64,000 bases of DNA from Deinococcus radiophilus (GCF_020889625.1 NZ_CP086380.1:1135001-1199000), one strand, 5' to 3'. Positions 40,349-50,241 are shown, numbered from the stretch's first letter. Numbers and translations: made by a program. The notes: generated from the letters alone by a model not told the origin.

Positions 40349-41554
40349 GTGAGCAACTTTTCTCTCAAGCGGACGCCGGGGCTGGCTCTTGCGGCCCTGG
40401 GCCTCCTCAGCACGGGGTATTTCTTTCCAGCGGCAGCCCAGTCATCAGCGACCGGGCCGGTCCCCATGACCCAGCAGGCGGCTCCCATCTCGGCCAGCAG
40501 CTACGTGACAGTGGGTCAGTTCTACTACGGTCAGGGCAACTTCCAGCGTGCCCTGGTGGCCTACGGCGCTGCAGTCCGCGCCAACCCGACCAACCCCGAC
40601 GCCCTGCTGGGCCTGGGCCGCACCCAGACCCGCTTGGGCCAGAGCAGTGCCGCAGCGGCCACCCTGACCCGCTTGCTTGAGCTGGATCCGGCCAACATCA
40701 GCGCTCATGTTGCCCTGTCGCAGGCCTACTCCCTGGCTTTCCGGCAGGACCGGCTACCGCAGAGCGGCGAAATTCGGCTGGGACAGCCCGCAGGCGGTGA
40801 TGCGAATCTGCGCTCCGCACTGGCGACGCTGGACGCTGCTGAACGTGCACTGAGTGGCCTTCCCACTGCGCGCCGGGGAACCGAAGCCAGCAAAATCTGG
40901 AACGAGCGCGGCTACATCTTGCGGTTCCAAGGGGACCTGCGCGGTGCCATACGTGCCTTTCAGGAAGCCAGCCGCCTGAACCCAACTGAGAGCGTAATTC
41001 TCTTTAATCTGGCTGAAACGCAGTACGCTGGCGGCGACCTGACTGCAGCCATCGCGACCATTCAGCGGGCGGTGCTGGCCCAGCCACGCGACGCCCTGAA
41101 CCGGGCCTACTTTGCCCGCCTGCTGGCCGAGGGCGGGAACTTTGCGGTGGCCCGTCCGCAAGCGGCCATGGCCGTACAGTTGGCTCCCACCAGCGCATAC
41201 GCAGCAGGGCAATATGGCGTGGTCAGCTATCTGGCCCGTGAACCTCTCACCGCCCGCGTGCAACTGGAACGCGCCCTGGAACTGAGTGGCGGCAGCTACC
41301 CCGACTTCTCATATTATCTGGGCCGCCTGAACTTGGACGCTGGGGACCTGACCCGTGCCCGCAGCAACTTCGGCGACGCCGCCAGCACCGGCCAAAGCGC
41401 CGACGCTTATTACTTCCTGGGCCTCAGCCTAGAGCGCAGCGGCACGGGCACGGCTGCCCAACCGCAGCAGGCCGCCCAGGCCTACCGTCAGGCGCTGAAC
41501 CTCCAGGCTGACCATCCTGAAGCGGCCGAAGGACTGGCACGCCTGCAACCCTAA
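40349..41554 (+). CDS. Exported tetratricopeptide-repeat protein
   Basis: A 401-residue protein with a signal peptide (LALAALGLLSTGYFFPAAAQS) followed by about eight TPR-like helical pairs, for example GQFYYGQGNFQRALVAYGAA, NPDALLGLGRTQTRLGQ and WNERGYILRFQGDLRGAIRA. TPR arrays mediate protein binding; a periplasmic scaffold role is inferred. The GTG start at 40349 is chosen because TATACT lies 9 nt upstream and gives a normal signal peptide; an ATG at 40313 overlaps the promoter. A second secreted TPR gene follows after a terminator. Confidence 0.8.
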   Translation: MSNFSLKRTPGLALAALGLLSTGYFFPAAAQSSATGPVPMTQQAAPISASSYVTVGQFYYGQGNFQRALVAYGAAVRANPTNPDALLGLGRTQTRLGQSSAAAATLTRLLELDPANISAHVALSQAYSLAFRQDRLPQSGEIRLGQPAGGDANLRSALATLDAAERALSGLPTARRGTEASKIWNERGYILRFQGDLRGAIRAFQEASRLNPTESVILFNLAETQYAGGDLTAAIATIQRAVLAQPRDALNRAYFARLLAEGGNFAVARPQAAMAVQLAPTSAYAAGQYGVVSYLAREPLTARVQLERALELSGGSYPDFSYYLGRLNLDAGDLTRARSNFGDAASTGQSADAYYFLGLSLERSGTGTAAQPQQAAQAYRQALNLQADHPEAAEGLARLQP

Positions 41555-41576
41555 CCCTGAATGTTCCGACTTACAG

Positions 41577-41607
41577 GCTGCCCTCTTCAGTGGGCGGCTC
41601 TTTCTTT
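41577..41607 (+). terminator. Terminator of the first TPR gene
   Basis: GCTGCCC (41577-41583) pairs with GGGCGGC (41592-41598) with one G-U pair, and TCTTTCTTT follows. Confidence 0.75.
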
Positions 41608-41835
41608 GGCTGTGCCCAGGTCGTTGCCTACACCATCTGACAAACAACAAGGATTTGGCCCAAGACTTACCGGATGAGATGTACTTCAGACCCCAATCAA
41701 AACGTTTGACCCAGCTTAATCTTGAACTTGATTCAAATCAAAGGAAAAAGGCCGATTGGGCGGGCAGGGGAAATGCAGGGGGAACCGTGTCAGGTCGGCG
41801 GCAGTGGGAGCCGCAGGGCTGCCACGGAGGTACTT
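41608..41835 (+). promoter_or_regulatory. Leader region before the second TPR gene
   Basis: A 228-nt stretch without a gene. It contains TTGACC (41706-41711) as a possible -35, an AT-rich segment around TTGAACTTGATTC, and then a G-rich part with the hairpin GCGGC-AGTGGGA-GCCGC shortly before the Shine-Dalgarno CGGAGG. No known riboswitch consensus was recognised. Confidence 0.3.
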
Positions 41836-42537
41836 ATGTTCAAAGTGATTTCAACCAGTGTCGTCCTCAGTGCCACGCTTTCATTCGGTGTCGCCAGCGC
41901 TCAAAGCCTCAGCGCCGCGCAGGCCAAGCTGGACGCAGGGGACTGGCGCGGCGCATCGCAGGCCGCAGCCGCCCTGAACACCAGTGCCGGATACGCCCTG
42001 GCTGCCGAGGCCACCACCTTAGGAGCCTCGCTGGGCGGCGATACCAAAGCGCTGTATGGACGTGCCCAGGACTACGCCAAGAAAGCCGTGTCGCTGAACC
42101 CAAACAACGCTGAAGCCTATTTTGAGCTGGCCCGCGCTCAGGGCCGCTTGGCGCAGAGTGCTGGTATTCTCCAGAGCTTAAGCCTGGCGAGCAGCATGAA
42201 GAACAACCTGCAAAAAGCCATCGCCCTGAACCCCAAATTGGCGGGAGCCTATGTGGCACTGGGGCTGTGGCACGCCGAACTGTGGGCCAAGGGTGGAGCC
42301 GCCCGCGCCACGACGGGTGCCAAGGCCGATCAAGTTCAGCCCAACTTCAACAAGGCGGTCAATCTGGAGCCAAACCGGATCATTCACCGCCTGGAATATG
42401 GCCGCGCCCTGAACCTGCTGGGTGACAAGGCCGCAGCCAAGGCACAGCTGCAAAAAGCCGTGTCACTCCCCGCCAACACCTTCTGGGACAAGCGCGATAA
42501 GCAGGCCGCGCAAAATCTGCTGGCTCAGCTGAAATAG
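41836..42537 (+). CDS. Exported tetratricopeptide-repeat protein
   Basis: A 233-residue protein with a signal peptide (MFKVISTSVVLSATLSFGVASAQ) and TPR-like repeats (AQDYAKKAVSLNPNNAEAYF, NNLQKAIALNPKLAGAYVAL, NFNKAVNLEPNRIIHRLEYG). ATG 41836 has CGGAGG 5 nt upstream; an in-frame ATG at 41722 lacks support and would bury the signal peptide. It is not an evident duplicate of the previous TPR gene. Confidence 0.78.
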   Translation: MFKVISTSVVLSATLSFGVASAQSLSAAQAKLDAGDWRGASQAAAALNTSAGYALAAEATTLGASLGGDTKALYGRAQDYAKKAVSLNPNNAEAYFELARAQGRLAQSAGILQSLSLASSMKNNLQKAIALNPKLAGAYVALGLWHAELWAKGGAARATTGAKADQVQPNFNKAVNLEPNRIIHRLEYGRALNLLGDKAAAKAQLQKAVSLPANTFWDKRDKQAAQNLLAQLK

Positions 42538-42596
42538 CCGTGAACGAGAAGGGGCGGCGCAGATGAATATTGCGCCGCCCCCCTCGCTGGTATGCT

Positions 42597-43058
42597 CTAC
42601 CCCCTTGCCTGCGCCCACTCATCGGTGTCCAGCATGATCGTCACCGGGCCGTCGTTGCACAGGTCAATCTGCATATCTGCGCCAAAAATACCTTCTGCGA
42701 CTGTGAGCCCCTCGCTGCGGAGTGCAGCGTTGAACGTGTGATACAGCTGCTCAGCCAGGACAGGCGGCGCAGCACGGCTGAATCCGGGGCGGTTGCCACT
42801 CCGGGTGTCCGCGTACAGCGTGAACTGACTGATACTCAGCACCTCGCCACCTAAGTCATGTACGCTCAGGTTCATCTTGCCGGCATCGTCGCCAAAGATG
42901 CGTAGGCGGGCAATTTTCTGTGCCAGCTTGGTGGCCTCAGCGGCGGTGTCCTGCGGCCCCACACCCAGCAAGACGACCAACCCGCCCGCAATCTGGCCGG
43001 TCACCTTGCCCGCCACTGTGCAGCGCCCGTGTGTGACCCGCTGAATCAGGGCACGCAT
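42597..43058 (-). CDS. dtd: D-aminoacyl-tRNA deacylase
   Basis: Hydrolyses D-amino acids, and glycine mischarged on tRNA-Ala, from tRNA. The 153-residue protein has the catalytic segment LSISQFTLYAD at about 77-87 and the C-terminal NDGPVTIMLDT, where most homologues have NxGPVT. The start overlaps the stop of the DUF1844 gene by one base (TGATG), so they form an operon. Confidence 0.95.
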   Translation of the reverse strand: MRALIQRVTHGRCTVAGKVTGQIAGGLVVLLGVGPQDTAAEATKLAQKIARLRIFGDDAGKMNLSVHDLGGEVLSISQFTLYADTRSGNRPGFSRAAPPVLAEQLYHTFNAALRSEGLTVAEGIFGADMQIDLCNDGPVTIMLDTDEWAQARG

Positions 43059-43348
43059 CAGTTGGAGGCCTGAGGACGAACCTGCTCCTGACGGGCCTGC
43101 AGCAGTTCACGCAGCGAGGCCACGGCGTCCGTCAGGATTTCAGCTTCTTCAAAGTCCAGGTTGCCACGCGTCTTTTCAGCCAGCATCAGAAGCAGGTTCA
43201 GCGAGCGCTCGGCCACCTGTACCGAGCGGCCTTCATCCAGCAGACCGTCGCGGGCAGCGCTGCTGGTTGCCGCGTTAAGCTGGCCCAGAGCAGCTTCGGC
43301 GGTAGCGGACACCGAGGTGACCAGTCCTACAAATTCGGGATTTGCCAT
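43058..43348 (-). CDS. DUF1844-family protein
   Basis: A 96-residue helical protein of the DUF1844 family. The C-terminal LLLMLAEKTRGNLDFEEAEI matches the family's KTxGNL core. Function is unknown. TACCCT is 6 nt before the ATG on the minus strand, suggesting a leaderless dtd operon message. Confidence 0.75.
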   Translation of the reverse strand: MANPEFVGLVTSVSATAEAALGQLNAATSSAARDGLLDEGRSVQVAERSLNLLLMLAEKTRGNLDFEEAEILTDAVASLRELLQARQEQVRPQASN

Positions 43349-43360
43349 TGAATCAGGGTA

Positions 43361-44416
43361 TCAGAGCGCCTCGATCAGAACCTGCTCGGCACTGAATCCA
43401 GGACCCATCGCACTAAGCAGCCCCCGGCCCTGCACCCCCTGGTCCAGCAGTTGCCGCAGGACGAACAGCACCGTCACACTGCTCATGTTGCCGTTGTGGC
43501 GCAGCACATCCCAGCTGGCAGCCAGGGCCTGGGCTGGCAGTTGTAGCGCCCCAGCGTAAGCTTCCAGCACCTTTACCCCACCGGGATGCACCGCCCAGAA
43601 GTTCACCTGGTCCCGCGTCCAGCCGGCCTGCGCCAGCGCCCCCGCCACATTGTCCGCCATCATTTCTGTGACCAGCGCAGGAATGTCGCGGCTGAATCGC
43701 ACCTTCAGGCCACTGTCCACCACGTCCCAGCCCATGATGTCCTCACTGTCCGGAATCAGCGTGGAGCGGGCACTATGCAGGGCCAGCCGGGGTGGGGCCG
43801 CATCCAGGTCCGGTGCGGTCAGTACCGCCGCTGCCGCACCGTCGGCAAAGAGGGCCAGTCCCACCCAGTTGGAAGCGGATTCATCGTCGGTCAGCAGGGT
43901 CAAACTACACAGCTCTACCGCGACGTACAGCACTGCCTTGTGACCGCCACGCACCAGATCAGCAGCGCGGGCCAGTCCCGCTGCACCACCCGCGCACCCC
44001 AGGCCCCACAGCGGCACGCGGGCCACCTGACGGCTCAGGCCCAGGGCTTCGGTCAGGTAGGCGTCCAGGCTGGGTGTGCTGATGCCCGTCGTATTAACGA
44101 CGACCACCGCACTGATGTCCTGAGGCTGGACGCCCGCTTGCCGTATCGCCTGAGCCCCCAGCTCCGCGCACAGCCGCCGGGCCTCTTGCACGAAAGCCGC
44201 ATTCTTCTCCCCAAACGTGCGCGGCGTCTGATACCACTCCAGCGGACAGGCCAGCGCACGACTTTCGATCTGGGCGTTTCCGAATACATCCAGCAGGTTG
44301 CGGCGGCCCGCCAACCGGGGAAACATGGCCTGGGCCACCTCCCCGATCTCGGTCTGGCCAGCGCGGTGGGGCGGGGCCCCGGTCACCAGGGAACGCAGCA
44401 CAGGCATGTCAGTCAT
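43361..44416 (-). CDS. Type III polyketide synthase (chalcone/stilbene synthase family)
   Basis: A homodimeric ketosynthase-like enzyme that condenses a CoA starter with malonyl-CoA to make alkylpyrones, alkylresorcinols or similar compounds. Its 351 residues contain the full triad: Cys141 in GLGCAGG, His277 in WAVHPGG and Asn308 in LRHNGNMSS. No methyltransferase, hydroxylase or acyl-CoA ligase partner is adjacent, so the product cannot be named. ATG 44416 is chosen; ACAATA lies 5 nt upstream and may be a variant -10. The dtd operon lies 12 bp downstream. Confidence 0.9.
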   Translation of the reverse strand: MTDMPVLRSLVTGAPPHRAGQTEIGEVAQAMFPRLAGRRNLLDVFGNAQIESRALACPLEWYQTPRTFGEKNAAFVQEARRLCAELGAQAIRQAGVQPQDISAVVVVNTTGISTPSLDAYLTEALGLSRQVARVPLWGLGCAGGAAGLARAADLVRGGHKAVLYVAVELCSLTLLTDDESASNWVGLALFADGAAAAVLTAPDLDAAPPRLALHSARSTLIPDSEDIMGWDVVDSGLKVRFSRDIPALVTEMMADNVAGALAQAGWTRDQVNFWAVHPGGVKVLEAYAGALQLPAQALAASWDVLRHNGNMSSVTVLFVLRQLLDQGVQGRGLLSAMGPGFSAEQVLIEAL

Positions 44417-44507
44417 CCCTGTATTGTGCGCCCCCGGCCACCCGGCACGCCGTAACATTCACCGCTGCCGGCCTGTGAGGGATGACCGGAGGCAGCAGTT
44501 TCGGTGC

Positions 44508-44939
44508 TTATTTCTCAGCGAACAGGCCCAGGCGGTAAAAACAGCCCTCGTCTTCGTTCAAGCAGTCATACATACCGACCAGCGCGTAAATGGTGGTGCC
44601 CGCCTTCAGGTCTTCCCCGTAGACCACCGGGTAATCATCGTCGTACACGTCGGTGTACAGCATGTCCCCATTGGCATCAAACAAGGTCAGGTCAATGTCA
44701 AAGCACTCGTCGTCACACGCTGCCATCAGCATGTAGTTGCCGTTGGCCGGGACCTTCAACATCACCAGCTTCTGATCTTCAGCCACCAGGCGGCCATCCA
44801 CCGGGCTGCCTACTGGCTTGTAGTCCTCCGCGAACTCCTCTACCAGATCAGCAAACATCGGTACGTCACTTTCAGCGGACAGTGCAGTGGGCAGAGCAGC
44901 CGCCAGCAGGGCGAACAGCAGGGCTTTGGATTGTTTCAT
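44508..44939 (-). CDS. Exported acidic protein of unknown function
   Basis: A 143-residue protein with a signal peptide (KALLFALLAAALPTALSAES). The mature part is strongly acidic with four cysteines (CDDECFD, YDCLNEDEGCFY) that could form disulfides. FDIDLTLFDANGDMLYTD and AGTTIYALVGMYDC resemble the beta-sandwich of pre-peptidase C-terminal (PPC) domains, but the match is weak. GGAGG is 6 nt before ATG 44939, better placed than for the ATG two codons upstream. Confidence 0.65.
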   Translation of the reverse strand: MKQSKALLFALLAAALPTALSAESDVPMFADLVEEFAEDYKPVGSPVDGRLVAEDQKLVMLKVPANGNYMLMAACDDECFDIDLTLFDANGDMLYTDVYDDDYPVVYGEDLKAGTTIYALVGMYDCLNEDEGCFYRLGLFAEK

Positions 44940-45121
44940 AACCATCCTCCGTGGACTTCCTTCCGCCGCTGAGGCGCTGCCACCAACGGAACTACGGACG
45001 GGGGAACAGCGCGAAGCCCAGACTGCCCCTCATAATGTAAGGAAGTTCGCGTTGATTCTACACCCCGGCGAACCTGGGCCATTCAATCTGCCGGGTCAAG
45101 AGCGGTGCATCAGACGGCTGC

Positions 45122-46063
45122 TCAGAGCAGCTCTTCGTCCTCAGTCAACTCCTGTTGCCATTCCTGGCGCCCAGCCTGATCCAGCCGTACAAACTCCTCA
45201 TCGCTCAGAACCAACGACGCAGCGGCAACGTTCTCGCGCAGGTGCGAAACACGCGAGGTCCCCGGAATCGGGAGCATCACTGGACTACGGCGCAGCAGCC
45301 ACGCCAGGGCGGTCTGCGCGGGGGTGGCTCCCAGTTCTGCGGCCACCTCGCTCAGCACATGGCCCGCACCCGCCAGCTGTCCCAGCCCCAGCGGATTCCA
45401 GGGCATAAACCCGATTCCATGGGCCTCACAGTAGTCCAGCACGGCCTCACTGCGGCGGTGAACCAGGTTGTACTGATTCTGAACCGTGGCCACTGGAAAG
45501 TAGCGCTGCGCCACTTCAATGTCTTCTAGCTGGCACTCACTCAGGCCCGCATGGCGAATCACGCCCCGATCCAGCAGGTCGCGGATGGCGGCAAACTGCT
45601 CGTCGCGCGGCACCCGGCGGTCAATGCGGTGCAATTGCCACAGGTCGATGCTGTCTACTCCCAGACGGCGGCGTGACAGTTCGGCACACTGCCGCAGATA
45701 ATCCGGCTGACCCAGGGGCCGCCACTCGCCGGGGCCAGGGCGCACCTGTCCCCCCTTGGTCGCCACCACCACCGTGTCGTAGGGGTGCAAGGTGCGGCGA
45801 ATCAGCTCCTCACTGAGATGAGGCCCATAAGCGTCAGCCGTGTCAATGAGGTTGATGCCCAGCTGCGGAACCAACTCCAGCACCTCAGCGATTTGAGTTT
45901 CGTCGGTGGGCAGGCCCCACGCCCCGCGCCCTACCGTGTGCAGCGCCCCGAATCCCAGCCGGGCCACCCGCAGTTCTCCGCCAATCGCAAAAGTCCCAGC
46001 GGCAGCAGCGCTGATCGGCGAGGGCTCAGCAGGTTGGGCAGACAGGTCAAACTCTTCATTCAT
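45122..46063 (-). CDS. Aldo/keto reductase
   Basis: An NADPH-dependent carbonyl reductase of 313 residues with a TIM-barrel pattern. The tetrad is visible: Asp and Tyr in DTADAYG, Lys in VVATKGG and His in [21 protein letters not shown] and [18 protein letters not shown] are typical of the group. The start at ATG 46063 has GGGAG 5 nt upstream; the ORF six codons longer lacks a site. Substrate unknown. Confidence 0.9.
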   Translation of the reverse strand: MNEEFDLSAQPAEPSPISAAAAGTFAIGGELRVARLGFGALHTVGRGAWGLPTDETQIAEVLELVPQLGINLIDTADAYGPHLSEELIRRTLHPYDTVVVATKGGQVRPGPGEWRPLGQPDYLRQCAELSRRRLGVDSIDLWQLHRIDRRVPRDEQFAAIRDLLDRGVIRHAGLSECQLEDIEVAQRYFPVATVQNQYNLVHRRSEAVLDYCEAHGIGFMPWNPLGLGQLAGAGHVLSEVAAELGATPAQTALAWLLRRSPVMLPIPGTSRVSHLRENVAAASLVLSDEEFVRLDQAGRQEWQQELTEDEELL

Positions 46064-46183
46064 ACGGCTCCCTTGAGGCACACCCGTGCCTGGTCGTGGC
46101 CCACTCTGGCAGGGCGGCTGCCGAGCGAAAGTGGCCGCGCCCCCTTGTTCTTCACAGAAACCGCGCCAACTCGAACCCCCCCA

Positions 46184-46966
46184 TCAGTCGGTTTCAGGCT
46201 GGCCCACCTGCTCGCGGTAGACATACTGCGGCAGCCGCTTGCGGTGACGGCTGCTCCAGTCAATACTGGGCCGGGCCTGATCATCCGGCAGATACCCCAG
46301 GCGGTAGACCGCCATCAATTCCAGCTCCGGCGGCACGGCTAGCAACGCCCGAATGGCTTGCCACTGACGGGGGATTTCCATCGGGGTCGAGACAAACTGA
46401 ATGCCCATGCCCAGCTCGCCCACCGTATTCCAAATGTTCTGCACCGCTGCGCCCATCCCGAACACCGAATAAAAGCCGCTCAGCTCACCGGGGCGGTATT
46501 CTTCTTTGTCCAGCAACACGGCCAGCAGCAGCGGACTGCCGGCCACCAAGCGGCGGTTGTCCTCGCCCAGTTTCTTGGGCACGCCCAGCTTGCGCATCAG
46601 CCCCAGGCCCGAATCGCTGAAGATCTGCCGGGTAAAGGGCCGCAGCGGGGCGGGCAGATGATCAATGTGAATCCCGTCGCGCCGCTGCTCCATCTCGGCT
46701 TCCGAGAAGCGGAAATACTTGCGGTAGCGCTCAAAGAAAATGCCTGCCTCGATCAGCTCAGTCATGCTCTGACCTGCAATCTCGGCCACGCGGCCGATGG
46801 TCTGCGGGTCTTCAATCAGCACGAAGCGCCAGGGCTGCGAGTTGAAATGGCTGGGCGCCGCCTGGGCCACCTGCATCAGCAGGCGCTGATGCTCACGCGA
46901 TACCGGGTCAGGGCGAAAAGGTCCATTGGTGGTCCGCCGGGCCATCAGCCCCTCGATCAGTTCCAT
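46184..46966 (-). CDS. Nitroreductase-family protein
   Basis: An FMN-dependent oxidoreductase-like protein of 260 residues. It begins [20 protein letters not shown] and has the FMN-loop pattern [17 protein letters not shown] at about 37-53 and a C-terminal [19 protein letters not shown]. Members reduce nitro compounds, quinones or flavins. TAGGCT is 7 nt before the ATG on the minus strand. It is longer than minimal nitroreductases because of an insertion at about 75-120. Confidence 0.87.
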   Translation of the reverse strand: MELIEGLMARRTTNGPFRPDPVSREHQRLLMQVAQAAPSHFNSQPWRFVLIEDPQTIGRVAEIAGQSMTELIEAGIFFERYRKYFRFSEAEMEQRRDGIHIDHLPAPLRPFTRQIFSDSGLGLMRKLGVPKKLGEDNRRLVAGSPLLLAVLLDKEEYRPGELSGFYSVFGMGAAVQNIWNTVGELGMGIQFVSTPMEIPRQWQAIRALLAVPPELELMAVYRLGYLPDDQARPSIDWSSRHRKRLPQYVYREQVGQPETD

Positions 46967-47037
46967 TCGGTCCAGCCTAGCAGCCGGGTCCGGGGCAGAT
47001 GTGCCCAGGCGGCGCCTGGCTCCTCTACTCTGGGCCT

Positions 47038-48021
47038 ATGCTTATTCTCAGTGAACAGCAGATTCAGTCCTTTTATGGAATGCCGCAGGCCATCCGTGAT
47101 CTGATTCCGGCACTTCAGGCCGAGCACGCCGGGAAGGTACAGAACCCGCCCCGATTGGTGCTGGAGGTCCCTGAGAAAGAGGCCTCGGCGCTGTATATGC
47201 CCAGCGGCATCGGCGGCCTGGGGGCAGTGGGTTGTAAGGTGGTCACCGTTTTTCCGCAGAACCCCGCCCAGAAGCTACCGACCATTCAGGGCGTGATTGT
47301 GCTGACCGAGGCAGAGACAGGCCAGCACATCGCCCTGATGAGTGCGTCTTACCTCACCCGGCTGCGAACTGGGGCGCTGACTGGCATTGCGGCAGATCAT
47401 CTGGCCCGCGCAGGAGCTGAACGCCTGGGCGTGATCGGCACCGGCGGCATGGCGGCGGATCAAATTCGGGCGGTGAGGCAGGTCCGGCCCCTGCGGGAAT
47501 TGCGGCTGTATAACCGTACCCCCACCAAAGCCGAGGCACTGGCCGCCGAACTCCGCACCGAACTGCCGGACGTACAGATCAGCGTCTCCCCCACGGCCGA
47601 AGCCCTGGTCGAAGCCTCCGACATGGTGGTGGCTGCCACGCAGTCCAGCACGCCAGTCTTCGATGGAGCGGCGCTGCAGAGCGGCACGTTTGTCAGTGGA
47701 ATCGGTTCCTATCTGCCTTCTATGCGTGAGGTAGACCTGACCACCATCCAGCGGGCTGACAAAATCGTGCTGGATACGCTGGAAGGCACCCGCTCCGAGG
47801 CCGGAGAACTGATTCATGCCGAGCAGGCCGGAGTCTGGAACTTCGGCCAAGCCCACTCGGACCTGGCAGGTGTGGTAGCCGGAGCCAAACCAGGCCGCGA
47901 ATCGGACGCGGAGATCATCTTCTTCAAATGCGTGGGCGCAGCTTACTTTGATCTGGCGGTGGCGCAGGGCACCTACATAGAGGCGCAGCGCCGGGGGATA
48001 GGTACACAGGTAGACATCTGA
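47038..48021 (+). CDS. Ornithine cyclodeaminase/mu-crystallin family protein
   Basis: A 327-residue NAD(P)-dependent protein. The Rossmann loop is VIGTGGMAADQIRAV at about 128-142, preceded by TRLRTGALTGIAADHL, and GSYLPSMREVD is the usual C-terminal pattern. The family includes ornithine cyclodeaminase, alanine dehydrogenase and ketimine reductase; the specific reaction cannot be assigned. TACTCT is 6 nt before the ATG. It is transcribed divergently from the nitroreductase gene. Confidence 0.87.
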   Translation: MLILSEQQIQSFYGMPQAIRDLIPALQAEHAGKVQNPPRLVLEVPEKEASALYMPSGIGGLGAVGCKVVTVFPQNPAQKLPTIQGVIVLTEAETGQHIALMSASYLTRLRTGALTGIAADHLARAGAERLGVIGTGGMAADQIRAVRQVRPLRELRLYNRTPTKAEALAAELRTELPDVQISVSPTAEALVEASDMVVAATQSSTPVFDGAALQSGTFVSGIGSYLPSMREVDLTTIQRADKIVLDTLEGTRSEAGELIHAEQAGVWNFGQAHSDLAGVVAGAKPGRESDAEIIFFKCVGAAYFDLAVAQGTYIEAQRRGIGTQVDI

Positions 48022-48088
48022 CCTATCGCTTGAGCCGCCATGGCTTGGAGCTGCGCACGAGTGCGGTAGAACCTGCAAAAGCCACGCT

Positions 48089-48421
48089 CTAGGAGGCGAA
48101 TGACCACACCCGCCATGCCCCTATGGCGAAGGCTGCCGCGCAGGCCAGCGCCAGGCCCCAGTGATTCGCCCGCCCTGGCTGGGTGCGGGGCATCAGCAGC
48201 AGCAGACCCAAAGCAGGGAGCAGCCAGGGCCAGGGAGCAGCAAAGCGCCAAGCCAACGCCATACTGAGGGCAGTTGCAGCCACCACTGCGAAAAACAGGG
48301 CATGATGCCAGGCCCGCGCCGTCTGCCAGCGCCGCAGTTGGAGGCCCAGGCCCAATATCAGCAGGGTCAGCAACAGCGCGGCTGTCAGCATCAAAGTCCA
48401 GTGGTGGGGCAGCCAGGGCAC
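48089..48421 (-). CDS. Small membrane protein of unknown function
   Basis: A 110-residue protein with four hydrophobic segments (LMLTAALLLTLLILGLGL, HALFFAVVAATALSMALA, WLLPALGLLLLMP and GLALACAAAFAIGAW). The start is GTG 48421 with TAGCCT 6 nt upstream on the minus strand, a leaderless arrangement that supports the gene. Function is unknown. It lies downstream of ndk behind a terminator. Confidence 0.6.
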   Translation of the reverse strand: MPWLPHHWTLMLTAALLLTLLILGLGLQLRRWQTARAWHHALFFAVVAATALSMALAWRFAAPWPWLLPALGLLLLMPRTQPGRANHWGLALACAAAFAIGAWRVWSFAS

Positions 48422-48452
48422 TGGCCCAGGCTAGCGCAGGGTTTAACCCATC

Positions 48453-48499
48453 AAAAAGAGCAGAGGGCCACCGGGTCTCCACGACCTACAGCCCTCTGC
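48453..48499 (-). terminator. Terminator of ndk
   Basis: GCAGAGGGC (48460-48468) pairs perfectly with GCCCTCTGC (48491-48499), and TCTTTTTGA follows on the minus strand. Confidence 0.85.
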
Positions 48500-48510
48500 A
48501 GAAATATGGC

Positions 48511-48930
48511 TTACTTGATCAGTTCGCTGTCGCTGAAGAACAGAGCCAGTTCACGCTCGGCGCTCTCGGGGCTGTCGCTGCCGTGCGAGACGTTCTCACC
48601 CATGCTGGTGGCGAAGTCACCACGAATGGTGCCCGGAGCAGCGTTGGCGGGGTTGGTCGCGCCCATCATGCTGCGCCAGCCAGCAATGGCATTCTCGCCT
48701 TCCAGAGCAATGGCCACCACTGGACCGGAGGTGATAAAGTCCACCAGCTCACCGAAAAAGGGCTTGTCCGAGTGCTCGCCGTAGTGGTTCTCGGCCACTT
48801 CACGGGGAATCTGGTACAGCTTGAGGCCCACCACACGGTAGCCCTTGTGCTCAATGCGGCGCAGAATCTCGGCGGTCAGGCCACGCTTGACACCGTCGGG
48901 TTTGATCATGGCAAAAGTACGTTCTGACAT
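48511..48930 (-). CDS. ndk: Nucleoside diphosphate kinase
   Basis: Transfers the gamma phosphate of ATP to nucleoside diphosphates through a phosphohistidine. It has 139 residues and the family start [15 protein letters not shown]. The active-site His lies in [12 protein letters not shown] at about residue 116. TACACT is 7 nt before ATG 48930 on the minus strand; in-frame codons upstream are rejected. Confidence 0.97.
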   Translation of the reverse strand: MSERTFAMIKPDGVKRGLTAEILRRIEHKGYRVVGLKLYQIPREVAENHYGEHSDKPFFGELVDFITSGPVVAIALEGENAIAGWRSMMGATNPANAAPGTIRGDFATSMGENVSHGSDSPESAERELALFFSDSELIK

Positions 48931-49059
48931 GATCCAGAGTGTAAAGCATTTGTCAGCGGCGGGAGCAAAGGCCCACAGTTTCAGCATTCCGGGCCGCTGC
49001 GTTCATCCAGCTTCCAGACTCCATTCTTCCTCACCTGTCAGCTCCCTATACTGCGGAGC

Positions 49060-50175
49060 GTGATCTCCGCACCCAAACCTCCCAACGCCTTTCAGCACGC
49101 TTGGCGCAATCCCTGGCTCCGCCTGGTGGTGTTTATCCTGCTGGCCCTGGTGGCCCTGCGTTTCGCTGGCCTGATCGGGGCCGTGATCGTCAACTTCGCG
49201 GTGGCCTACCTGATCGCCTATATCGCCAATCCCCTGCTGAACTGGCTGGAACGTGGCCGGGTTCCGCGTGGCCTGGGTGTGCTGTTCGTGCTGCTCCTGT
49301 TCGGGGGCTTGCTGACCCTGGCTGGGGCGTTGCTGGGTGCCATTGCCGGGCAGCTGATCGACCTGCTGCGGCAGTTGCCCCAGCTGATCCAGAACCTAGA
49401 GGGCTGGGCCGACTCGGCCACGACCTGGCTACAGGGCCGGGGGGTCACGGGCCTGGAAGACATCCGCGAAGGCTTGACCACCACCATTCAGACCTATACC
49501 CAGAACCTGGGCGACAACCTCGTGCCGATCCTGCAACGCTGGCTGGACCCGCAGGGCGCGCTGTTCACGTCCATCATCACCATCGGTAGCGTTTTGGGGC
49601 GAGTGGTGATCATCCTGCTACTCAGTGTGTATCTAATGCTGGACTACAGCCGCGTGAACAAGGCCATGCTGAAAATGTTTCCCCGCCCCTGGCAGCCCCG
49701 TGTCCTGGAATTCTCCGACCTGGCCGGGACCGCCATCGGCGGCTATGTGCGCGGCCAGCTTTTGATTGCGCTGTTCGTGGGGTCGGTGGTGGCGCTGGGC
49801 CTCAGCCTGCTGGGTATTCCCAGTGCGCTGGCCATCGGCTTTCTGGCCGGAGCCTTCAACATCATTCCCTACCTGGGACCAATCATCGGGGCGGTGCCAG
49901 CGGTACTGCTGGCCATCCCCATGGGCCTGGGCAAAGTGGTCATGGCCATCGCCGTATTCCTGATCGCCAACCAAGTGGAGGGCAGCTTTCTCAGTCCGAT
50001 GGTGCTCTCCAAGACCACCGATCTGCACCCAGTGACCGTGCTGCTGAGTATCCTGATCGGGGCCAGCGTGCTGGGCTTTGCTGGGGCGTTGATCGCTGTG
50101 CCACTGGTCGCTCTGGGCAAGCTGGCGCTGGAAAAGTACTACTACTCGTCCAAGATCTATACCGAAGGACCGTAA
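49060..50175 (+). CDS. AI-2E-family transporter
   Basis: A 371-residue membrane protein of the AI-2 exporter family, with about seven to eight transmembrane segments. Hallmarks are FAVAYLIAYIANPLLNWLER near the start and FLAGAFNIIPYLGPIIGAVP with VEGSFLSPMVLSKTTDLHPV in the second half. Members export autoinducer-2 or act as Na+/H+ antiporters; which applies here is unknown. The start is GTG 49060 with TATACT 7 nt upstream, a leaderless arrangement. It ends at a bidirectional terminator. Confidence 0.9.
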   Translation: MISAPKPPNAFQHAWRNPWLRLVVFILLALVALRFAGLIGAVIVNFAVAYLIAYIANPLLNWLERGRVPRGLGVLFVLLLFGGLLTLAGALLGAIAGQLIDLLRQLPQLIQNLEGWADSATTWLQGRGVTGLEDIREGLTTTIQTYTQNLGDNLVPILQRWLDPQGALFTSIITIGSVLGRVVIILLLSVYLMLDYSRVNKAMLKMFPRPWQPRVLEFSDLAGTAIGGYVRGQLLIALFVGSVVALGLSLLGIPSALAIGFLAGAFNIIPYLGPIIGAVPAVLLAIPMGLGKVVMAIAVFLIANQVEGSFLSPMVLSKTTDLHPVTVLLSILIGASVLGFAGALIAVPLVALGKLALEKYYYSSKIYTEGP

Positions 50176-50195
50176 GGTTGACCTAACCCGATAGG

Positions 50196-50241
50196 AAAAA
50201 GGCCGCCGCACCAGGAGTTGATCCCGTGCGGCGGTCCTTTT
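50196..50241. terminator. Bidirectional terminator
   Basis: GGCCGCCGCAC (50201-50211) pairs with GTGCGGCGGTCC (50226-50237), allowing one wobble pair. AAAAA stands on the left and TTTT on the right, so it can end transcription from both sides. It overlaps the stop codon of the convergent VOC gene. Confidence 0.85.

Noticed and set aside
41640..41835. Possible riboswitch before the second TPR gene
   Set aside because: GGGGGAAC and GGCGGCAGTGGG vaguely recall cobalamin-type elements, but the conserved box order and the GCCACTG box are missing and the downstream gene has no matching function.
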